DNA from: CAVYHJ01 sp963768165 [NCBI: uncultured bacterium]
GTDB taxonomy: Bacteria; UBP4; UBA4092
DNA length: 64,000 bases
Direction of reading: 5' to 3'
Assembly: GCA_963768165.1 (NCBI GenBank)
Contig: CAVYHJ010000001.1
Coordinates: 124,001-188,000 of the forward strand
Part shown: in pieces, positions 25,833 to 34,321 of the stretch
How the letters are laid out: each line of letters opens with the position of its first letter
Position numbering within the stretch: the first letter of the stretch is position 1
The notes under the pieces: model-generated
What the model saw: the letters and a program-made list of their open reading frames with translations, nothing else
What the model was told of the DNA's origin: nothing
The model's database searches: none
Position numbers and translations under genes: made by a program

Positions 25833-26633
25833 ATGAAAAGAGAGTATTTAAAAGTCGGTGCTTTTACTTCAAGACTGTCAGAGTATTTACTTAATGCATA
25901 TTATATTGATTTACTTTGTAAACAAGGGAATCTTGATGTTGAACTATTAAAAGTTCGAATGAGAGATCTTGAAGATGAATTTTCCAGTAAATCGTTTAAT
26001 GCGCTATTTTCAGAAAATGATTCGGAATCCGAAAAAATGAAAGTTAAAATCAAAGAGAAAAGAGAAAGTAGAAATCGTAAACAAGTAGATAATCTTCTCC
26101 CAATATTATTGAACCAGTCCCTTGTAATGTTATGTGCTGTCTTTGATACTTTTCTAAATGATTCATTCAGTGTAATTATTAATACAAAACCCCTGATTCT
26201 TAAAAAACTTACGAGTAAAAAGTTATTAACAGCCTCGGAAATTATTGATCTCAGAGATTATCAAAAGATTATTAAAGACTTACAGCGTAAAGCTTTAAAA
26301 CAATTTGAAATTGTTAATATAGCAGAGAAGTTCGACCACTTCGAAAAATTAGGCTTGTCAAGAAAGTTAGTTTTTAAATTTGATAACCATATGGACTCAA
26401 AATATCCTAAAGCACGTTCATTTCTTTTGGATATATATAAGAAAAGAAGTGATGTTGTTCATAGGAACATATTGGTATTAAAGAATTTCGAAGAATTGTC
26501 TTATATTGCTGAATTTATGGAGTACTTAATCTACAAGATTTGTAAAGATATAAGTAAGCAATTGGGTATCTTATGCGATTACCATTTAATATATAACAAA
26601 ATAATACCAATCGAAGAAATGGAATTAGAATGA
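25833..26633 (+). CDS. HEPN-domain protein of unknown role (RiboL-PSP/MAE_28990-like)
   Basis: A 266-residue, Lys-rich, all-helical protein. Near the C-terminus, YKKRSDVVHRN supplies the R-x4-H motif (Arg205, His210) that marks HEPN ribonucleases; upstream LNQSLVMLCAVFDTFLNDSF is the usual first HEPN helix (a position that often carries the ExFxxA-like hydrophobic pattern). Base composition is more AT-rich than neighbours. There is no partner nucleotidyltransferase gene beside it, and a CCCGATGCAT repeat (about 25790) sits just upstream, so it may have been acquired. Abortive-infection or toxin activity is possible but unproven. Confidence 0.78.
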   Translation: MKREYLKVGAFTSRLSEYLLNAYYIDLLCKQGNLDVELLKVRMRDLEDEFSSKSFNALFSENDSESEKMKVKIKEKRESRNRKQVDNLLPILLNQSLVMLCAVFDTFLNDSFSVIINTKPLILKKLTSKKLLTASEIIDLRDYQKIIKDLQRKALKQFEIVNIAEKFDHFEKLGLSRKLVFKFDNHMDSKYPKARSFLLDIYKKRSDVVHRNILVLKNFEELSYIAEFMEYLIYKICKDISKQLGILCDYHLIYNKIIPIEEMELE

Positions 26634-26661
26634 AGAAAATGTTATCAAAACTATTCTTGCT

Positions 26662-28398
26662 TCATTCCCGACGTAAGTAAGCCTGTGGACTATCCATTTC
26701 ATTTGAGTACAACATCCAATCTTCTATCGCTACTGGAGGAAGAACAATAACATAATTATTCTTGGTCGCAGTACTAGAGCCGTAGCTTGTTGTCACAATT
26801 AGTTGCACTGTATAGGCTGTTGCGGATGATGTTGTCGTGTATATGTGAATGGGATTTTGAATATTACTTGTTGAACCATCTCCAAAAATCCAATTCCAAG
26901 AAAGATTATTGCCATATATATAAGAACTATCCGAAAAATAAACCGTCAATGGACTGTATCCAAATAAAGGTGTTCCAACAAATGAAGCAACAAGTTCTGT
27001 TTCGTATACATAGATATAATTAACCTCTATTGAAGTTGATATCCCATACAAATTACTCGCTATCAATTGAACTGTATAGGCAGTCGGGATAGTCACTGTC
27101 CCATAGGTATGGGTTGGGTTTTGAATAGTATCTGTATTACCATCTCCGAAATTCCAATTCCAACTAGTCGGATTATTCAATGAAGTATCTATAAAATTGA
27201 CGGTAAATGGTGCTGTTCCACTTGTCGGATTCCCATAAAATCCAGCATTAGGTGCAGATAGTTTATCAGTATTGCTGAGTACCCAGACATCATTCAGATA
27301 ACCCAAATTATTTCTTCCCCCAAAAATTATCGTTCGATTATTAACAGGGTCGTACACGGCAGTATGACCGTATCGTGCGAGTGTAGAGCTATTTCCAGTC
27401 GGATTGAGTTGTGTCCAAGCGGGAGCCCCTCCCAGTCCATTCGCATTACTGAGCACCCAGACATCAGATAATATAAGATCGCCACTATCGGGATTACCCC
27501 CAAAGATAATCATTCGATTATTAATAGCATCATAGACAGCAGTTTGTTCAACTCTCGTTGTCGGTGCACTTCCTGTGGGAAATAGTTGCGTCCAAGCGGA
27601 AGTTGTACTATCCAATCCATTAGCATTACTTAGTACCCAGACATCATTTAGAGAAGGAGAAGTTCCATTATCCCCTCCAAAGATAATCATTCGATTATTT
27701 GCCGCATCGTAAACCGCAGAATGTAAAAATCTTGCGATAGTAGAGTTACTTCCTGTGGGAAAGAATTGTATCCAAGCAGAAGTTGTACTATCCAGTCCGT
27801 TGGCATTACTGAGAACCCATACATCTTTCAAAACACCAGAGCCATAATCTCCCCCAAAGATAATCATTCGATTATTTTTTGTATCGTAAACGGCAGTATG
27901 ACCTTCTCGTGTTGTCGGTAAGCTCCCTGTGGGAAAGAGTTGTGTCCAAGCAGGAGTACCTCCCAATCCATTGGCATTGCTAAGAACCCATACATCATTC
28001 ATATAATATGGCGAACTATCTATGGCTCCTGCAAAGATCGTCATCCGATTATTAGTAGTATCATATACGGCAGTATGAAGCCTTCGTGCTATCGGGAGCG
28101 TTCCAGTTGGCTCAAGTTGTGTCCAAAAATTCGCTCCTCCCAATCCATTAGCATTGACGAGCACCCAGACATCATTCATATAACTACCATTATATCCCCC
28201 AAATATTGTCACCAAATTATTTGTAGGATCATAAAATGCTGTTTGTGCATCTCGTATTGCTGGAGGACCTCCTGTGGTAGTAAGCTGAGTCCAAGACTGT
28301 CCATAGGTTAGGTTGGTTAATGAGAGATACAAGATGGATAATAAAACAATGGTGCGTTTGAGAATATCAAAACTAAGTCTATAGTAGAGCTTATTCAT
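26662..28398 (-). CDS. Secreted Kelch-propeller protein with two PKD domains
   Basis: A 578-residue extracellular protein: signal peptide (SILYLSLTNLTYG), six Kelch repeats of about 55-60 residues (HTAVYDxxNNRMIIFGG...DVWVLSNANGL), which should close a six-bladed propeller, then two PKD domains (SWNWNFGDGNTDTIQNPTHT, LSWNWIFGDGSTSNIQNPIH) and a short tail ending SPQAYLRRE. The last codons and stop fall within a TTCATTCCCGACGTA block (about 26661) that recurs at 10271, so an inserted repeat supplies the C-terminus; the usual C-terminal sorting domain may have been lost. Function is likely glycan or protein binding at the surface. Confidence 0.9.
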   Translation of the reverse strand: MNKLYYRLSFDILKRTIVLLSILYLSLTNLTYGQSWTQLTTTGGPPAIRDAQTAFYDPTNNLVTIFGGYNGSYMNDVWVLVNANGLGGANFWTQLEPTGTLPIARRLHTAVYDTTNNRMTIFAGAIDSSPYYMNDVWVLSNANGLGGTPAWTQLFPTGSLPTTREGHTAVYDTKNNRMIIFGGDYGSGVLKDVWVLSNANGLDSTTSAWIQFFPTGSNSTIARFLHSAVYDAANNRMIIFGGDNGTSPSLNDVWVLSNANGLDSTTSAWTQLFPTGSAPTTRVEQTAVYDAINNRMIIFGGNPDSGDLILSDVWVLSNANGLGGAPAWTQLNPTGNSSTLARYGHTAVYDPVNNRTIIFGGRNNLGYLNDVWVLSNTDKLSAPNAGFYGNPTSGTAPFTVNFIDTSLNNPTSWNWNFGDGNTDTIQNPTHTYGTVTIPTAYTVQLIASNLYGISTSIEVNYIYVYETELVASFVGTPLFGYSPLTVYFSDSSYIYGNNLSWNWIFGDGSTSNIQNPIHIYTTTSSATAYTVQLIVTTSYGSSTATKNNYVIVLPPVAIEDWMLYSNEMDSPQAYLRRE

Positions 28399-28441
28399 TG
28401 GCTATGAATATACCAAATATTAATTGAATGAGCAAGAAAAA

Positions 28442-28467
28442 TGGATTCCTGCCTGCGCAGGAATGAC
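28442..28467. repeat. Dispersed palindromic repeat (second copy)
   Basis: TGGA + TTCCTGCCTGCGCAGGAA + TGAC, a copy of the element at 2968-2993 with compensating changes on both arms that keep the palindrome. It lies between the Kelch/PKD gene and the DUF2203 gene, which have no other feature between them. Confidence 0.7.
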
Positions 28468-28543
28468 AAAAGAGGGGGACCGGAAGGGGAGAACGGGGAT
28501 GAACCCCTGCACTAAGTGTAGTGTAGCCCTTTATGGGCGTGTT

Positions 28544-28948
28544 TTACAATGGCTGGCGGCTGGAGAATCCGCCTTCCATGCCATGCCAGTATTTGATGGA
28601 AGTCTCGCCCAATTTCCAGCACAAGAGAACGATTTTATCATCCCGCATACAGGGGAAATCAATCAACCCTTCGGGAATATCTTTCACCTGGCAACCCATG
28701 TTATGAATTTCCGAAATATGATTATAAAACTCTTCTTTGAGTTCTTCGAGTTCGTCTTGATGAACGTCATGGCTTTCCAACCAACTGACAGGGGTTTCCG
28801 GCGGTTTTCCATCCATAACACTTTCCACGGTCTCACCGGTATAAATCGTATTCCACCGTTGGCGGATGGCGCTCAATTCCCCCAACAAAACCCGCAAGCG
28901 GGGTAATAACGCATTGGCCTCTTCGACTGTAAACAGTTTGAGTTCCAT
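28544..28948 (-). CDS. DUF2203 family protein
   Basis: A 134-residue protein with the family hallmarks: FTVEEANALLPRLRVLLGEL at the N-terminus, an acidic helical middle (DVHQDELEELKEEFY), then GCQVKDIPEGLIDFPCMRDD and VLLCWKLGETSIKYWHGMEG ending GFSSRQPL. Function is unknown in this family. A plus-strand frame over the same interval lacks these features and is not a gene. Confidence 0.9.
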   Translation of the reverse strand: MELKLFTVEEANALLPRLRVLLGELSAIRQRWNTIYTGETVESVMDGKPPETPVSWLESHDVHQDELEELKEEFYNHISEIHNMGCQVKDIPEGLIDFPCMRDDKIVLLCWKLGETSIKYWHGMEGGFSSRQPL

Positions 28949-29055
28949 AGAAATCTTCCAATATTAGAATAACCCATCTATCTTTGAATTTCAATAACAA
29001 TTTCTGTCTTATTTGACAAGGCATCTAAAGCAATGACAATATTTATGACTTAACC

Positions 29056-29679
29056 ATGGATTGTAGTTTTTTCGTAAAAGGTGTGATAATCGGTTTTTCG
29101 ATAGCGGCACCGGTCGGCCCAATTGGAATATTGTGTATTCAACGGACTTTGGAAAAAGGACGCATCACCGGACTTGTCTCAGGACTGGGCGCCGCCACAG
29201 CAGATGCCGTTTACGGTGCGATTGCCGGATTCGGGTTAACGTTCCTATCCAATCTTATTCTCGGTTCCCAATTTTGGATTCGACTCTTTGGTGGGATATT
29301 TCTTTGTTACCTGGGACTAAAAATCTTTTTCTCCAACCCTTCTAAAAAATCTTCTGCCAATATGATTCCCTCATTGAGCCGTGCCTATTCCTCCACCTTG
29401 TTACTCACTTTAGCTAATCCCGCCACCATTCTCTCGTTTACCGCTGTCTTTGCCGGATTGGGAATCACCGGCCCTCACGCCAATTATTTTTCTTCCAGTC
29501 TCATGGTGCTCGGTGTTTTTCTCGGTTCAACCTTTTGGTGGGTTCTCCTCAGTACAGCCATCGCTTCCCTTCAATCCAAACTCCAATTCTCGGCTTTCCA
29601 TTGGATAAATTATTTTTCAGGGATTATCATTCTTGTGTTTGGTATCCTCGCTTTTCTCAGTCTCTATTATTGGAAGTAA
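29056..29679 (+). CDS. LysE/RhtB-family amino-acid or metabolite exporter
   Basis: A 207-residue membrane protein with six hydrophobic segments and family motifs: an N-terminal GFSIAAPVGPIGILCIQRTL, then GLVSGLGAATADAVYGAIAGFG, FGGIFLCYLGLKIFFS and LTLANPATILSFTAVFAGLG. These proteins export amino acids or related metabolites by proton exchange. The start at 29056 has no clear Shine-Dalgarno. TTGACA at 29013-29018 might be a -35 box, but its -10 partner is poor. Confidence 0.9.
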   Translation: MDCSFFVKGVIIGFSIAAPVGPIGILCIQRTLEKGRITGLVSGLGAATADAVYGAIAGFGLTFLSNLILGSQFWIRLFGGIFLCYLGLKIFFSNPSKKSSANMIPSLSRAYSSTLLLTLANPATILSFTAVFAGLGITGPHANYFSSSLMVLGVFLGSTFWWVLLSTAIASLQSKLQFSAFHWINYFSGIIILVFGILAFLSLYYWK

Positions 29680-29721
29680 AGAATCAGGGGTATTCTAATT
29701 TAATATAAATTGTTATTATAT

Positions 29722-29750
29722 TTCATCTGCAAAAAATTCAATAATATAAT
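29722..29750 (+). promoter_or_regulatory. Possible promoter of the aldo/keto reductase gene
   Basis: A perfect TATAAT (29745-29750) with TTCATC (29722-29727) 17 nt upstream; the -35 is weak (three of six positions). It sits 25 nt before the ATG at 29776 and could drive the carbohydrate island. Confidence 0.35.
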
Positions 29751-29775
29751 TAAAAATAAAGTGAAGGAGAAGTAA

Positions 29776-30714
29776 ATGAAGTATCGGGAATTAGGTAGGA
29801 CGAAATTAAAGGTATCAGAGATAGGTTTTGGATCATGGGCTATTGGTTCAAGTTGGGGTCCGGTGGATAGGAATGAATCCATCGCCGCATTACGCCGTGC
29901 TTATGAAATAGGAGTGAATTTGTATGACACCGCGGATGTCTATGGCAGCGAAGATATTATCGGGGAAGCATTGGCAGGGATTCCACGGGATAAATATATC
30001 ATCGTCAGCAAGACAGGGACGGTGTGCAGGAATGGAATCTGGACAAAAGATTATTCACGCCAATATATCCTGGGTGCCATTGACGGAAGTTTAAAACGAT
30101 TACGAACGGATTGTATTGATGTACATTTATTTCACGGTCCACCGGTTCCCAAAAAAGAGATTGAGAAAGGTGAATGTCTGGATGCTCTATTAGAATTAAA
30201 AAAGCAGGGAAAGGTAAAATATATCGGGTTATCGATAGGAGACCCGGAGGAAGGGATATGGGGGATTGGAACAGGAAAGGTAGATGTATTGGAAGTGGAG
30301 TTTAATATATTAAACCAGAAAGCAAAAACGAAATTATTTCCGCTCGCCAAAGAAAAGAATATAGGAATTATCATTCGTGTACCCTTAGCCTCGGGGATAT
30401 TAACCGGGAAACTTACCAAGGATACTAAATTCCATGCCAACGACCACCGTTCAAACTGGTTAAAAGAAAAACGATTAGAAGAATCTATCGCAAAGGCAGA
30501 GAAGCTGAAATTCCTATCGGAAGGGAAACAGAAGACACTCGCCCAAGCCGCCATTCAATATGTATTAATGCAGGAATCGGTCTCTACTGTCATTCCCGGA
30601 GCCAAGACACCCAGGCAGGCAGAAGAGAATGCCGGGGCATCGGATGGGAAGTATCTAACCGCCGAAGAAATAAAGAAAATCGACACTTTGGTACAAACTA
30701 ATTTTGGTTTATAA
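29776..30714 (+). CDS. Aldo/keto reductase family oxidoreductase
   Basis: A 312-residue NADPH-dependent reductase of the AKR superfamily (YajO/ion-channel beta-subunit-like group): MKYRELGRTKLKVSEIGFG start, catalytic Asp/Tyr in LYDTADVYGSEDIIGEAL, Lys in IVSKTGT, and His in VHLFHGP, followed by QYVLMQESVSTVIPGAKTP. A strong GAAGGAG lies 7 nt upstream of ATG. It starts a run of carbohydrate genes (AGE epimerase, GH5, GH31), so it may reduce a sugar or sugar-derived aldehyde. Confidence 0.93.
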   Translation: MKYRELGRTKLKVSEIGFGSWAIGSSWGPVDRNESIAALRRAYEIGVNLYDTADVYGSEDIIGEALAGIPRDKYIIVSKTGTVCRNGIWTKDYSRQYILGAIDGSLKRLRTDCIDVHLFHGPPVPKKEIEKGECLDALLELKKQGKVKYIGLSIGDPEEGIWGIGTGKVDVLEVEFNILNQKAKTKLFPLAKEKNIGIIIRVPLASGILTGKLTKDTKFHANDHRSNWLKEKRLEESIAKAEKLKFLSEGKQKTLAQAAIQYVLMQESVSTVIPGAKTPRQAEENAGASDGKYLTAEEIKKIDTLVQTNFGL

Positions 30715-30760
30715 GAGTATCTATAAATAATGTTTATTATAAAATTTTAGAAGCTTTACG

Positions 30761-31963
30761 ATGCCAGACATTCAATCTCTAAATATACCCCAATTTAAGT
30801 ATCAATTAGAACAGGAATTGGTAGGTAACATTCTTCCTTTCTGGATGGCTCATGCCGTAGATAAAATCAACGGAGGGTTTTATGGAGCCCTGACCAATGA
30901 TTTAAAAGTTCATAATGAAATCCCGCGAAGTGCCATATTATGCGGCCGTATTTTATGGACTTATTCGACAGCCTACCAGCGATTGGGTAATAAAGAGTAC
31001 TTGACCATGGCCCAATGGATTTATGATTATCTCACCCAAGTTTTTTGGGATAAGGAATATAGCGGGGTGTATTGGAGTGTAGACAGTCAAGGCCGACCCG
31101 TATCCGACCATAAGCATCATTACGCCCAGGCGTTTGCGATATATGGATTAACCGAATATTATCGAGCCACCAAAGAGCCAAAAAGCCTGGAGTTGGCGCA
31201 AACCTTATTTCAATTATTGGAGAAGCATGCTTATGACCCAAAGTATCAAGGGTATACAGAAGGGAGCAATCGGAAATGGGAGTCTTTACAGGATATGCGT
31301 TTGAGTGATAAAGATATCAATAGCCGTAAATCCATGAATACCATGTTGCATATCCTGGAAGCCTATACCAATTTAATGCGGGTCTGGAAAGATACACTAT
31401 TGAAAGCGCAACATCGAGCACTCTTGGAGAATTTTCAGAAATATATTGTTGATTCGCGCACCGGCCACTTTAATCTATTTTTCGATGACGCATGGCATTC
31501 GCTTAAAAAAACCATTTCTTATGGCCATGATATTGAAGGCAGTTGGCTGCTATGGGAAGCCGCGGAAATCCAAGGTGACCCGGAATTATTAAACCACACA
31601 AAAGAAACCTCACTGAATATGGCACGAGCTGTATACGAGGAAGGAATCGATAATGACGGGAGTTTGGTCTATGAAGGGAACGCCTATGGATGGACCGAAA
31701 CGTTCAAAGCATGGTGGGTACAAGCCGAAGGCATGGTTGGGTTTTATAACGCGTATCAACTATCGGGGCAGGAGCATTTTAGGCAAGCGTCTCATCGCTG
31801 CTGGACTTATATCCAGAACAAGGTAATCGACCGGGAATATGGGGATTGGTACAAGCAACTCTCCAAGGATGGAAAACCGGATAATAATCATTATAAAATA
31901 GGGCCTTGGGATTGTCCGTATCATCATAGCCGGTCATGTTTTGAAATGCTGCATCGGCTGTAA
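30761..31963 (+). CDS. AGE-superfamily epimerase, probably cellobiose 2-epimerase
   Basis: A 400-residue cytoplasmic protein with the (alpha/alpha)6 AGE fold. It matches the cellobiose 2-epimerase branch: LPFWMAHAVDKINGGFYGAL, RILWTYSTAYQ, HHYAQAFAIYGLTEYY, RKSMNTMLHILEAYTNLMRVW, GHDIEGSWLLWEAAE, and HSRSCFEMLHRL at the C-terminus; the conserved active-site His residues are in HYAQAFA, NTMLHILEAY and GHDIEGSW. Such enzymes turn the reducing-end glucose of cellobiose or mannobiose to mannose or glucose. It lies 46 nt behind the AKR gene and 137 nt ahead of the GH5 gene, consistent with beta-glucan or beta-mannan use. Confidence 0.9.
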   Translation: MPDIQSLNIPQFKYQLEQELVGNILPFWMAHAVDKINGGFYGALTNDLKVHNEIPRSAILCGRILWTYSTAYQRLGNKEYLTMAQWIYDYLTQVFWDKEYSGVYWSVDSQGRPVSDHKHHYAQAFAIYGLTEYYRATKEPKSLELAQTLFQLLEKHAYDPKYQGYTEGSNRKWESLQDMRLSDKDINSRKSMNTMLHILEAYTNLMRVWKDTLLKAQHRALLENFQKYIVDSRTGHFNLFFDDAWHSLKKTISYGHDIEGSWLLWEAAEIQGDPELLNHTKETSLNMARAVYEEGIDNDGSLVYEGNAYGWTETFKAWWVQAEGMVGFYNAYQLSGQEHFRQASHRCWTYIQNKVIDREYGDWYKQLSKDGKPDNNHYKIGPWDCPYHHSRSCFEMLHRL

Positions 31964-32100
31964 AGTTAATCACCGTTCACTTCCCTGTAAATCATCTCTC
32001 TTCCCTTTTAATACTATGCTCTGTTGTAAATATTTATAGATATGCTAATCTTAATTGTTCAATTTTCTTATATTTTATCGTTACCAGGGGAGAAATCATC

Positions 32101-33726
32101 ATGAAATCTATCATCCAATACACCATCCTAATCCTGCTGATGTTGGGGATTATCCAATCATCGGTATTTGCTAAAGATCCAAAAATACCCACCTTCCAAG
32201 AAACCGACCCGATTAAATTAGTCCAGGATATGGCACCGGGTTGGAATCTGGGGAATACCCTGGAAGCCGTTCCCAATGAAGGGTCTTGGAACAATCCACC
32301 GGTTCAACCGGAGACATTCGATGACATTAAATCTTATGGTTTCAAGAGCATTCGAATCCCGATTAATTTCTATAATCATATTGGGAAAGAACCGGATTTC
32401 AAGATTGACCCCCAATACTTGGACAGGTTGGAACAAGTTTTTGACCAGGCATTGGATCGTAAGTTTTATGCCATCCTGGATTTCCATGACTTTTATCAGA
32501 TTTTTGGCAATATGAACTCTCAGGATACAGAGTTTAAGCTGAATCGGTTTGACAAAGTCTGGGCTCAAATTGCTGACCGGTTTAAAAATAAAAATGAAAA
32601 ACTCCTGTTTGAAATTGTAAATGAACCTGATGGGTCTTCCCAACAGATCAATGATATCAATCTCCGGATACTCAATATTATCCGGAAATCCGGTGGATTT
32701 AACGATAAACGGTTGGTTCTTCTACCGAGCCGGAATACCGATACTCAAAAAATCAAAGAGATGGTCATTCCCAATGATAAAAATATTGTAATTACCTGTC
32801 ATTGGTATACCCCCTGGTGGTTTGTCAGCGGTTCCCAATTAACCTGGGGGTCTACGGAAGAAAGAAATTATACCGATAGGGAACTTAAGAACCTCCACGA
32901 TACCTTTGTCGCCAAAGGAATACCGGTCATTATTGGAGAATTTGGCGGAGGGGATAATGCTCAAAAATACTATGATTGGGTCTATGCGGATTATCTCAAC
33001 CGGGCGGCTCAAAAAAACGGCATTACTACCATGATTTGGGATAATGGCGGAGGGTTCGACCGGAAACATCATACCTGGAATGACCCTGTCCTTCCCCAGA
33101 TTATTATTTCAGCAGTCTCCGGCAAAACCTCTTCTTTCCTCAAGAGGAGTGAAGTCTTTCTCAAGGTGGGTGAAAAACCTGAAGATATTTCCATTGAGTT
33201 TGATCCTAATGGAAATCTGTTATTGGATCTTTTCCTTGAAACAAAACCTTTGGTGAAAGACCGGGATTATACAGTAGATTCCACCCAATTAATTTTAAAA
33301 AGCAATTTCCTGAAGGGGTTGGTCACTTCCAACAAACCGGGATTATTGGCCACGCTCACTGTTCATTTTTCATCCGGTGCAGATAATGAAATTCGTATCC
33401 ATCAGTATGATACTCCAGTGGCGGATATTAAGGAAATTAACATTACTAAAGGGGATCAAAAAGATGTCTCTTTTGGAGTAAAAGTCAATGGCAACTGGAA
33501 ACAGGTCTGTGTCCGAGCTGTTAAATCCGATGGAAGTCCACTCAAAGAACTCGGAATGCTTAACTTTGGGGACATCTCCCTGGATAGCTGGAATAACCCT
33601 GATGCCGTATCCAAAATCACCCTTTCGGGAAAATGGGTCATGAGCAAATTCACGGATGGGGGTACTATCTCAGTTGAATATGCCTCCGGAGAAAAAATCG
33701 TTCTGCCGATAAAAATGAAAAACTAA
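32101..33726 (+). CDS. Secreted GH5 endoglucanase/xyloglucanase with an X2 module
   Basis: A 541-residue exported enzyme. Signal peptide (LILLMLGIIQSSVFA), then a GH5 (subfamily 4/2-like) barrel: WNLGNTLEA, GFKSIRIPINFYNH, LDFHDFYQ, acid/base Glu175 in EIVNEP, nucleophile Glu280 in IIGEFGGG and WDNGGGFDRK. After it comes an X2 module (about 340-435, LFLETKPLVKDRDYTVDSTQ), typical beside cellulosomal and free cellulases, and a further beta-domain (about 445-541, WKQVCVRAV...GKWVMSKF). AGGGGAG lies 9 nt upstream of the start. Substrate is a beta-1,4-glucan or xyloglucan; subfamily cannot be settled by eye. Confidence 0.93.
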   Translation: MKSIIQYTILILLMLGIIQSSVFAKDPKIPTFQETDPIKLVQDMAPGWNLGNTLEAVPNEGSWNNPPVQPETFDDIKSYGFKSIRIPINFYNHIGKEPDFKIDPQYLDRLEQVFDQALDRKFYAILDFHDFYQIFGNMNSQDTEFKLNRFDKVWAQIADRFKNKNEKLLFEIVNEPDGSSQQINDINLRILNIIRKSGGFNDKRLVLLPSRNTDTQKIKEMVIPNDKNIVITCHWYTPWWFVSGSQLTWGSTEERNYTDRELKNLHDTFVAKGIPVIIGEFGGGDNAQKYYDWVYADYLNRAAQKNGITTMIWDNGGGFDRKHHTWNDPVLPQIIISAVSGKTSSFLKRSEVFLKVGEKPEDISIEFDPNGNLLLDLFLETKPLVKDRDYTVDSTQLILKSNFLKGLVTSNKPGLLATLTVHFSSGADNEIRIHQYDTPVADIKEINITKGDQKDVSFGVKVNGNWKQVCVRAVKSDGSPLKELGMLNFGDISLDSWNNPDAVSKITLSGKWVMSKFTDGGTISVEYASGEKIVLPIKMKN

Positions 33727-33768
33727 TGGTCCATATAATATTTGTAAAAGTCCATTGAGGAGTTCACC

Positions 33769-34086
33769 ATGTCCGCTGTTGGAATCACAATTAGATTAAA
33801 AAAAATCATTGCCTTTCTTAGAGATCACCATGCTGTTTCACCAGAAACTGCGATTCTGGAGTCGGAGATACCTTATTCGAACAAGTGGTACTATCGTCGT
33901 CTTATTCGTTCTGGTTCTATCAAGAAGATGGATGAAAAATGTTATCTGGATGAACCTGTCGCGAAAGCATATCTCCAAAGAAAACGAGTTCTCGCTCTTG
34001 TCGCTTTTGTTGTGGTCATTGTGCTCTTATGCCTCTATGGAATATTGAAAGCACATTCATTGATTACCATCCAGGATATCCGGTAA
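33769..34086 (+). CDS. Small membrane-anchored protein with a basic, helical N-terminal domain
   Basis: A 105-residue protein, unfamiliar. Residues 1-75 are Lys/Arg-rich and could form a winged-helix-like unit (RLKKIIAFLRDHH, YSNKWYYRRLIRSGSIKKM, KCYLDEPVAKAY); residues 76-97 (VLALVAFVVVIVLLCLYGIL) are a single transmembrane helix near the C-terminus. GAGG lies 10 nt upstream of the ATG. It sits between GH5 and GH31 and may be a tail-anchored regulator, but there is no direct evidence. Confidence 0.65.
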   Translation: MSAVGITIRLKKIIAFLRDHHAVSPETAILESEIPYSNKWYYRRLIRSGSIKKMDEKCYLDEPVAKAYLQRKRVLALVAFVVVIVLLCLYGILKAHSLITIQDIR

Positions 34087-34237
34087 TTGCCATGGAGTTA
34101 ACATTATCCGAAGAATCCTTGTTAAAATGGTATTCTTTAATGGTAGTGTCCTTTATTTCAATTTATTGCAAGTATATCCTTAAGCGAAGGTGTCACACCG
34201 AACCAGAGCATCCCTCGGTCAGAGACTTTCGGGTAAG

Positions 34238-34321
34238 ATGAATGAAAAAATCACCTCCATCAAGGGATTGGTCAAGACAATAAATAATGAACCGGATTTA
34301 CAGGATAATTTGAAAAAATGA
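34238..34321 (+). CDS. Possible 27-residue peptide overlapping the GH31 start
   Basis: A frame from ATG 34238 to TGA 34321 encodes a Lys/Asn-rich helical peptide (MNEKITSIKGLVKTINNEPD then LQDNLKK). Its stop overlaps the GH31 start as ATGA, the usual form of translational coupling. The frame is open upstream to 34184 without another ATG, so it could be the tail of a decayed gene instead. I do not recognise it. Confidence 0.25.
   Translation: MNEKITSIKGLVKTINNEPDLQDNLKK

Noticed and set aside
28424-28906. Plus-strand frame over the DUF2203 gene
   Set aside because: It begins in the dispersed palindrome and has no recognisable feature; the opposite strand encodes a conserved family.
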